Source: Lysobacteraceae bacterium
GTDB lineage: Bacteria; Pseudomonadota; Gammaproteobacteria; Xanthomonadales; Xanthomonadaceae
Reading direction: 5' to 3'
NCBI GenBank assembly: GCA_017990865.1
Contig: JAGNNB010000234.1
Location: 1-5,471 of the forward strand
DNA: 5,471 nt
A model generated the notes under the pieces. It was given only the letters and a program-made list of their open reading frames with translations. It was not told the origin of the DNA and ran no database searches. Of the stretch, positions 1 through 5,471 are shown in pieces (the stretch's first letter is position 1; the number at the start of each line of letters is the position of its first letter). A program made the translations under genes and the position numbers.

Positions 1-2
1 AT

Positions 3-560
3 GCGGACGCGATACGCACCGAGACCTCCCGCCGCATTCACTCGACGCGGCACAGGCCTGATTGTTTGCGCGACTGTCCTGCGACGATTCCGTGTGATCG
101 AGATGCCGCGCACCGCATTATGCTGCTTTGCGGCAAACGCCGAGCCATGCGTCGCCGTCGCGCACGCACCAACTTCGCTGAGCGTTCGGCGCCATCGAAC
201 GTGTCAAGCATCACGGTTTTCACGTTCGCGGCGACATGCGAGACGCGGCACGCAGGCCACGTACGCGTCTCGCAGGACGACGAACGCACGCGTACCGACT
301 ATCGCGACTTTTCCGCCGAGATCGACTACATAGCGGAGACGTTGCCGCAGGAGATCGAACGCCGTTGCCGCGAGTTCGTGCACAGCTACGGCTTGACGTT
401 CGGCGCGTTGGATCTGATCTTTACGCCAGAAGGCGAGTACGTTTTTCTGGAAAACAATCCCGCTGGGCAATTTCTGTTCGTCGAACAACTGGTGCCGGAG
501 CTGCGCATGCTGGATGCGGTGACCGATTGCCTGATCGACGGCGCGCACCGGACAGGTTGA
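3..560 (+). CDS. ATP-grasp protein, C-terminal part (MvdD/RimK-like), 5'-partial
   Basis: The last ~90 residues (about 285-560) read as the C-terminal ATP-grasp lobe of the MvdC/MvdD (graspetide maturase) and RimK-like family. A TDYRDF segment is followed by ETLPQEIERRC, then FGALDLIFTPEGEY and VFLENNPAGQFLFVE. The Asp of ALDLI and the Glu/Asn of LENNP are the expected Mg-ATP ligands. Enzymes of this family use ATP to activate a carboxylate and form ester or amide bonds; the MvdC/D branch crosslinks ribosomal peptides. The reading frame is open to the left edge with no stop, so the gene probably starts outside the window; position 3 is only the first complete codon. Residues upstream of about position 250 are Arg-rich and do not clearly match the family. 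Frame +1 over about 57-160 also looks partly ATP-grasp-like, so a frameshift or decay is possible. The stop lies 3 bases before the protease gene, suggesting co-translation. C-terminal family call firm; substrate unknown. Confidence 0.7.
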   Translation, partial: ADAIRTETSRRIHSTRHRPDCLRDCPATIPCDRDAAHRIMLLCGKRRAMRRRRARTNFAERSAPSNVSSITVFTFAATCETRHAGHVRVSQDDERTRTDYRDFSAEIDYIAETLPQEIERRCREFVHSYGLTFGALDLIFTPEGEYVFLENNPAGQFLFVEQLVPELRMLDAVTDCLIDGAHRTG

Positions 561-563
561 ACC

Positions 564-1433
564 ATGGCGGTATTCCCCGAACTACGCGTCTTCGAACAGG
601 ATGGCCAGAGCCGCGCGCTGATCTTCGGCGCGACGCATCTGGATGCCGAACTGTTGCCGATGCTCTACGAAACCTTGCGCGCGATCGGCCGCACGCCGCG
701 CCTCGACGTGATCGCGTACTGCCGCGGCGGCGAGGTCAACGTCGCGCGACGGATCGGCCTGCTCCTGCACCGTTTCACCGATCGTCTGCGCTTGATCGTG
801 CCGCATCACTGCCAGTCGGCCGGCACGGTGATGGCGCTGGCCGCGCACGAAATCGTGGCCGGGCCGATGGCGATGTTCTCGCCGATCGATCCGCACCTCA
901 CCGGCAGCGATGCACAAGGCGAAGCGACGGCGATGTCGGCGCAGGATCTCCGCATGTTCCCGAAACTGGCGCAAGACTGGTTCGGTCTGGACGAAGCCAC
1001 CGCGCGCGAGCGTGCGCTGCCGCTGCTTTGCGAGAGCCTCGCTCCGACTGCGATCACCGCGTTTTATCGCAGCACGTTGGGCGTACGTCAGATCGGCGAG
1101 GAGCTGCTGGCATTGCACATGCCGCAGACGCCGGTGGAGCGGCGCACCGCGATCGTCGAGACGCTGCTCTTCGGCTACCACTCGCACGACTACACGCTGA
1201 CCGGCGAGGATCTGGCCGCGATCGGATTGAATGTGCGCAGAGACCCGCCGCTGGAAGATGCGGCCTGGGCGCTCGCGCGCGAACTGCGCACGCGCATGGG
1301 GCCGGAGACGCGCAAAACGAACGCGAACGGTTGGTGCGATGCGCTGATCGTCACCCGCGACAACGGTGTAGCGCGCACGCGCCGACAGGACATGCTGCCC
1401 GGCGACTGGGATTCCTTCGAAATAGCGCGATAG
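564..1433 (+). CDS. SDH-type (ClpP/crotonase-fold) serine protease
   Basis: This 289-residue protein resembles the serine dehydrogenase proteinase (SDH) family, relatives of ClpP and SppA. The core is YCRGGEVNVARRI (residues 52-64, the likely oxyanion-hole strand and helix), then HHCQSAGTVMALAAHEIV (81-98) with Ser85 as the presumed nucleophile, then GPMAMFSPIDPHL (100-112), the family's GPxxxxxPIDPQ-like motif. A later GYHSHDYTLTGEDLAAIGL (204-222) resembles the conserved His-containing end of the family; His206 or His208 could be catalytic, but this is inferred. Many SDH members have an N-terminal membrane segment. None is visible here, and there is no signal peptide, so a cytoplasmic enzyme is likely. 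The ATG at 564 is chosen because it directly follows the upstream stop (3-base gap) and opens the first beta strand; the ribosome site is weak (AGGTTGA). Pairing with an ATP-grasp ligase suggests a joint peptide-processing role, such as leader removal, but the substrate is unknown. Confidence 0.8.
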   Translation: MAVFPELRVFEQDGQSRALIFGATHLDAELLPMLYETLRAIGRTPRLDVIAYCRGGEVNVARRIGLLLHRFTDRLRLIVPHHCQSAGTVMALAAHEIVAGPMAMFSPIDPHLTGSDAQGEATAMSAQDLRMFPKLAQDWFGLDEATARERALPLLCESLAPTAITAFYRSTLGVRQIGEELLALHMPQTPVERRTAIVETLLFGYHSHDYTLTGEDLAAIGLNVRRDPPLEDAAWALARELRTRMGPETRKTNANGWCDALIVTRDNGVARTRRQDMLPGDWDSFEIAR

Positions 1434-1465
1434 TCAGCGCTATAGTCAGCGCGACAGTCGTCGCG
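1422..1465. terminator. Two adjacent hairpins at the SDH protease stop (possible terminator)
   Basis: The first hairpin pairs ATAGCGC (1422-1428) with GCGCTAT (1437-1443) across an 8-base loop containing the TAG stop. The second pairs CGCGAC (1450-1455) with GTCGCG (1460-1465) across a 4-base AGTC loop. No T-run follows on either strand, so this is not a textbook intrinsic terminator. The position between convergent genes fits transcript ending or 3'-end protection. The rest of 1466-1599, up to the murA stop, shows no gene. Confidence 0.3.
1429..1464. repeat. 12-bp tandem repeat, three copies
   Basis: The copies are GATAGTCAGCGC (1429-1440), TATAGTCAGCGC (1441-1452) and GACAGTCGTCGC (1453-1464). 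The first two differ at one base; the third is more diverged. The array begins inside the last codons of the protease gene and produces the small hairpins described for this spot. Confidence 0.6.
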
Positions 1466-1599
1466 TCCTGTCTCGCCGAATGGCGCCTTAGCGCATACCA
1501 AAAGCGCTGCTGGCCACGGCGATCGACGCCAGTCAGAGACCGCATTCCCGGTAAAACTTCCGGCCTTTCTGCGACGGCCTCAGATCCGCCGACACTCGC

Positions 1600-2919
<1,320 letters not shown>

Positions 2920-2995
2920 TCAGTCGAGACGGAACTCATCCCGAAAAAGTACAGGGGCAATTCGGAAGAACCGCGGAGCCCGCGCTTTTCCGATT

Positions 2996-3019
2996 CCCCA
3001 TTCCCTATTCCCGATTCCC
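2996..3019 (-). other. G-quadruplex motif, right repeat arm (in bolA sense strand)
   Basis: On the minus strand four G-runs (3019-3017, 3012-3010, 3005-3003, 2999-2996) are spaced by AATC, AATA and AAT. This strand is sense for bolA, so the motif would be in the mRNA across the bolA stop codon. The same bases can instead pair with the left arm of the inverted repeat. Confidence 0.5.
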
Positions 3020-3244
3020 AGCTTCTTCCGGCGTCTGCGTCTTCAATGCCAGCGCGTGGATCTCGCCGCCCATCAGCTCGCCCAGGGTGGCGTAGACCAT
3101 GCGGTGCCGGGCCAGCGGCAGCTTGCCGCGGAAGGCCTCCGAGACCACCCAGGCCTCGAAATGGACCCCATCGTCGCCCATCACATGGACGCGGGCGTCG
3201 GGCAAGCCCTGTTCGATCAACTGGCGGATGGTGTCGGCATTCAT
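3005..3244 (-). CDS. ibaG: BolA/IbaG family protein
   Basis: This 79-residue single-domain BolA-family protein has the class II KH-like fold. Landmarks are VMGDDGVHFEAWVVSEAF (21-38), the GKLPLARHRMVYATL segment (40-54) with His47, and EIHALALKTQTPEEA (61-75). BolA proteins partner with monothiol glutaredoxins, bind 2Fe-2S clusters through conserved His residues, and act in iron-sulfur or redox homeostasis. Position next to murA favours the IbaG branch, since in E. coli ibaG is adjacent to murA; sequence alone does not separate IbaG from BolA with certainty. The ATG at 3244 gives the family's usual start. No strong Shine-Dalgarno sequence is visible. The last four codons (Gly-Asn-Arg-Glu) and the TAG stop come from an inverted-repeat arm, so the native C-terminus was probably altered by repeat insertion. 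It is transcribed away from kdsD and toward murA. Confidence 0.9.
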   Translation of the reverse strand: MNADTIRQLIEQGLPDARVHVMGDDGVHFEAWVVSEAFRGKLPLARHRMVYATLGELMGGEIHALALKTQTPEEAGNRE

Positions 3245-3307
3245 GGCGGGATAGGTGATGGGGTGCGTAAAATCGCGAGTTTATCGCAAGCGACCCCGAC
3301 CGGCCCC
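3245..3307. promoter_or_regulatory. Divergent ibaG / kdsD promoter region
   Basis: This 63-base gap separates two genes transcribed in opposite directions, so it must hold start signals for both unless promoters lie inside the genes. A TAAAAT at 3268-3273 resembles a -10 box for kdsD, one base from consensus, but no convincing -35 lies 16-18 bases upstream. On the minus strand TGCGATAAA (around 3279-3287) could be an extended -10 for ibaG. Both calls are weak. Confidence 0.3.
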
Positions 3308-4327
3308 ATGGCGAACGCCTCCGCTCCTCTCGTCAGCCCCTCCGCGCATGGCCCCTCCGACGAGGCGCTGGCGGCCAGCGGACGTCGCGTGTTCGAGGTG
3401 GAGCGCGAAGGCCTCGCGGCGGTGGCGGCGCGTATCGACGGCCAGTTCAGCGCCGCCTGCCGCGTGTTGCTGGCCTGCGGCGGTCGCGTGGTCTGCATGG
3501 GGATGGGCAAATCCGGCCACATCGCGCGCAAGATCGCCGCCACCCTCGCCTCCACCGGGACGCCCGCGTTCTACGTGCATCCGGGCGAAGCCGGCCACGG
3601 CGATCTGGGCATGATCACCGACCGCGACGCCGTGCTGGCGCTGTCGTACTCGGGCGAATCCGACGAAATCCTGACGGTGCTGCCGGTGCTCAAGCGCCAG
3701 GGCAACCCGCTGATCGCCATGACCGGCCGGCCGCAGTCCACGCTGGCGCGCGAAGCCGACCTGCATCTGGACGTGAGCGTGCCCGCCGAAGCCTGCCCGT
3801 TGGCGCTGGCGCCCACGGCCAGCACCACCGCCGCGCTGGCGATGGGCGACGCCCTGGCTGTGGCGCTGCTGGAAGCCCGCGGCTTCACCTCCGAGGATTT
3901 CGCGCGCTCGCACCCCGCCGGGGCCCTGGGCCGTCGTTTGTTGCTGCACATCGCCGATGTGATGCACGCGGGCGACGACATTCCCCGCGTGGGCGCCGAC
4001 GCCACGCTCAGCGACGCGCTGCTGGAAATGAGCCGCAAGCGGCTGGGCATGACCGCGGTGGTCGACGCCGAGGGCATCCTGCTCGGGCTCTACACCGACG
4101 GCGACCTGCGCCGCTCGCTCGCCGACTCCGCGACCGATGTGCGCACGACGCGCATCGATCGGGTGATGACGCGCACGCCTGTCACCATCGATGCCGACGC
4201 GCTGGCGGTGGAAGCCGCGCAGTTGATGGAAACGCACAAGATCAACGCGCTGCTGGTGATCGACGGCGAGCGCCGGGTCGTCGGCGCGCTGAATATCCAC
4301 GATCTGCTGCGCGCGCGGGTGGTGTGA
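3308..4327 (+). CDS. kdsD: D-arabinose 5-phosphate isomerase KdsD
   Basis: KdsD converts D-ribulose 5-phosphate to D-arabinose 5-phosphate, the entry step of Kdo synthesis for lipopolysaccharide, in the cytoplasm. From the ATG at 3308 the protein is 339 residues, close to the usual ~330. An N-terminal SIS sugar-isomerase domain (about 45-185) shows CMGMGKSGHIARK with Lys68, HPGEAGHGDLGM (91-102), SYSGESDE with Glu117, AEACPLALAPT with Glu161 and SHPAGALGRR with His202. These match the E. coli active-site set (Lys59, Glu111, Glu152, His193). A pair of CBS domains follows (about 215-335), with LYTDGDLRR (261-269) and LNIHDLLR (328-335). An in-frame GTG at 3263 would add 15 residues, but they do not look conserved, so the ATG is preferred. 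kdsC starts 4 bases after the stop, consistent with one operon with lptC. Confidence 0.95.
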   Translation: MANASAPLVSPSAHGPSDEALAASGRRVFEVEREGLAAVAARIDGQFSAACRVLLACGGRVVCMGMGKSGHIARKIAATLASTGTPAFYVHPGEAGHGDLGMITDRDAVLALSYSGESDEILTVLPVLKRQGNPLIAMTGRPQSTLAREADLHLDVSVPAEACPLALAPTASTTAALAMGDALAVALLEARGFTSEDFARSHPAGALGRRLLLHIADVMHAGDDIPRVGADATLSDALLEMSRKRLGMTAVVDAEGILLGLYTDGDLRRSLADSATDVRTTRIDRVMTRTPVTIDADALAVEAAQLMETHKINALLVIDGERRVVGALNIHDLLRARVV

Positions 4328-4331
4328 CGCG

Positions 4332-4967
4332 ATGTCGACCTCAGTGCCCGCTTCCGCGACCCTCGCCCATCTCGCCGGTATCGACGATGCCTTGCTGGCG
4401 CGCGCCGCGAAAATTCGCCTTGTGTGCTTCGACGTGGACGGCACGCTGACCGATGGTCGACTGATCTACGGTGGCCGCGAAGAAAACGACAGCGGCGAAG
4501 CGAACGCGAACACTCGCGAATTCAAAGCCTTCCACGTCCACGACGGACAAGGGCTGACGCTGTTGCGCAAGGCCGGGTTTGAGGTCGCGCTGATCACCGC
4601 GCGCAACAGCGCTGCCGCCGAGCAGCGCGCTCGCGATCTCGGCGTGCGCGCGCATATCGGCAGCGCAGACAAACTCGCGCAAGTCGATGCCCTGTGTACG
4701 GAATTGGGCATCGCTCGCGAACACGTCGCGTTCATGGGCGACGATCTGCCCGATCTGACGGCGATGCGCGCGGTGGGCTTGGCCGTCGCGCCCGCCAACG
4801 CGCACGCCTGGACCGCCGCGGAAGCGCATTGGCGCACGCGGGCCCGCGCCGGCAAGGGCGCCGCGCGCGAGCTGTGCGATCTGATTCTGGTCGCGCAAGG
4901 CCTGCTGCCCGATGCGCTCGCCGCGCGCGGCGATGCTCGCATCGATGTCGTGGGCGATCGCGCATGA
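4332..4967 (+). CDS. kdsC: 3-deoxy-D-manno-octulosonate 8-phosphate phosphatase KdsC
   Basis: KdsC removes phosphate from Kdo-8-phosphate to give free Kdo, which is then activated to CMP-Kdo for LPS inner-core synthesis. It is a cytoplasmic, typically tetrameric HAD phosphatase of the C0 (no cap) type. HAD motif I is FDVDGTLTDG with nucleophile Asp34 and acid/base Asp36. KAFHVHDGQG (65-74) is the family's KAFxxxDG segment, motif II is LITARNS (Thr89), motif III is Lys114 in ADKL, and motif IV is FMGDDLPDL (Asp137, Asp138). The tail ARAGKGAARELCDLIL matches the conserved C-terminal GGxGAxRE region. At 211 residues it is longer than E. coli KdsC (188): there are N- and C-terminal extras and a ~10-residue acidic/Asn-rich insertion at about 49-61 in the hairpin after motif I. 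It begins 4 bases after kdsD, and its stop overlaps the lptC start (ATGA). Confidence 0.95.
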   Translation: MSTSVPASATLAHLAGIDDALLARAAKIRLVCFDVDGTLTDGRLIYGGREENDSGEANANTREFKAFHVHDGQGLTLLRKAGFEVALITARNSAAAEQRARDLGVRAHIGSADKLAQVDALCTELGIAREHVAFMGDDLPDLTAMRAVGLAVAPANAHAWTAAEAHWRTRARAGKGAARELCDLILVAQGLLPDALAARGDARIDVVGDRA

Positions 4968-5471
4968 GTCGGCGTGGCGTGTTGTTCGTTTTGCTGCTGA
5001 TCGGCGCGTTGCTGAGCGGCTGGGCGCTGTGGGATCGGCGGCGGCCGCCGGAGCGCGCGGTCGCGAACGACAACCGCCCGGATTACGTGCTGCACGACTT
5101 CGAATTGATCGCACTGGACGATAAAGGCAAGGAATCGTTCACCCTGCGTGCACCGAATCTCAGCCGGCGGCCGGACGACGAGACGATGACGCTGACCGCG
5201 CCGCTTTTCCTGCTGCCGACCGCCGAGGGCGACTACTGGCAAGTGCGCTCCAAGCGCGGCTGGATCGGCGCCGACCACAGCGAAATCCGGCTGGAAGGCG
5301 AGGTGAAAGCCGAGAGCCCGGCCGACGCGCTCCGCCCGGTGACGATGAACACCGACCAGCTCAGTGTGTTCCCCGACAAGAACGAAGCGCGCACCGATGC
5401 GGTCGTGACCATCGTTCAGCCCGGTTCTATACTCCGCGGACGCGGCTTCACAGTGTCCACGACCACGAAAC
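4964..5471 (+). CDS. lptC: LPS export system protein LptC, 3'-partial
   Basis: LptC is the inner-membrane-anchored periplasmic part of the Lpt bridge. It takes LPS from the LptB2FG transporter and passes it to LptA. The ATG at 4964 overlaps the kdsC stop in an ATGA arrangement, a sign of translational coupling. The visible 169 codons show a short basic N-terminus (SRRG), a single membrane helix at residues 6-23, then the periplasmic beta-jellyroll. Typical segments are PDYVLHDFELIALDDKGKE, FTLRAPNLSRRPDDETMTL, APLFLLP, YWQVRSKRGWIGADHSEIRL, EGEVKAE, MNTDQLSVFPDKNEARTDAVV and ILRGRGF. No stop occurs before the window ends. Family length is ~190 residues, so about 20 C-terminal residues are missing. 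lptA and lptB are expected next, by analogy with the conserved cluster. Confidence 0.93.
   Translation, partial: MSRRGVLFVLLLIGALLSGWALWDRRRPPERAVANDNRPDYVLHDFELIALDDKGKESFTLRAPNLSRRPDDETMTLTAPLFLLPTAEGDYWQVRSKRGWIGADHSEIRLEGEVKAESPADALRPVTMNTDQLSVFPDKNEARTDAVVTIVQPGSILRGRGFTVSTTTK

Noticed and set aside
38..289. Small minus-strand ORF of 83 codons at the left edge
   Set aside because: The translation is Arg/Ser-rich with no family resemblance and lies opposite a plus-strand frame that leads into the ATP-grasp domain.
1548..1580. Possible terminator from CCGG and GGCC self-complementary pairs downstream of murA
   Set aside because: Stems are only 4 bp and no T-run follows on the minus strand, so chance is a sufficient explanation in GC-rich DNA.
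3281..4444. Long minus-strand ORF (387 codons) opposite kdsD
   Set aside because: It is a low-complexity His/Gln/Gly/Ala/Arg antisense shadow of kdsD, whose SIS and CBS motifs are complete on the plus strand.

Overview
The window is a high-GC proteobacterial chromosome segment. The gene order murA-bolA/ibaG facing away from kdsD-kdsC-lptC is the conserved gammaproteobacterial cell-envelope neighbourhood. The GC-rich codon use and the heptameric GGGAATN repeats between bolA and murA suggest a Xanthomonadales (Xanthomonas/Lysobacter-like) organism. That placement is inferred; no 16S or other marker gene is present.

Layout. (1) Positions 1-560, plus strand: the C-terminal part of an ATP-grasp protein that enters from the left edge. 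Its last ~90 residues are a clear MvdD/RimK-like ATP-grasp end, while the first ~280 bases read ambiguously. (2) 564-1433, plus strand: a ClpP/crotonase-fold serine protease of the SDH (serine dehydrogenase proteinase) type, 3 bases after the ATP-grasp stop. (3) 1434-1599: a short convergent intergenic stretch with a 12-bp tandem repeat and two small hairpins. (4) 2859-1600, minus strand: murA. (5) 2865-3023: a long, nearly perfect inverted repeat built from GGGAATN heptamers, lying between murA and bolA and including the last codons of bolA. (6) 3244-3005, minus strand: bolA/ibaG. (7) 3245-3307: the divergent promoter region. (8) From 3308 to the right edge, plus strand: kdsD, kdsC and lptC, tightly packed and probably one operon; lptC is cut by the window end.

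How the genes work together. kdsD and kdsC encode the first and last enzymes of CMP-Kdo precursor (Kdo) synthesis, and lptC is a component of the bridge that carries finished LPS to the outer membrane. MurA is the committed step of peptidoglycan precursor synthesis. The window therefore couples LPS-core supply and export with peptidoglycan supply across a divergent promoter. The ATP-grasp/SDH protease pair on the left is unrelated accessory content. Its ATP-grasp type is used to modify ribosomal peptides (graspetides), so a small RiPP or peptide-modification locus is a reasonable but unproven reading. The most unusual structure is the heptamer inverted repeat, which supplies the bolA stop codon, ends 5 bases from the murA start codon and carries a G-quadruplex motif in each arm.
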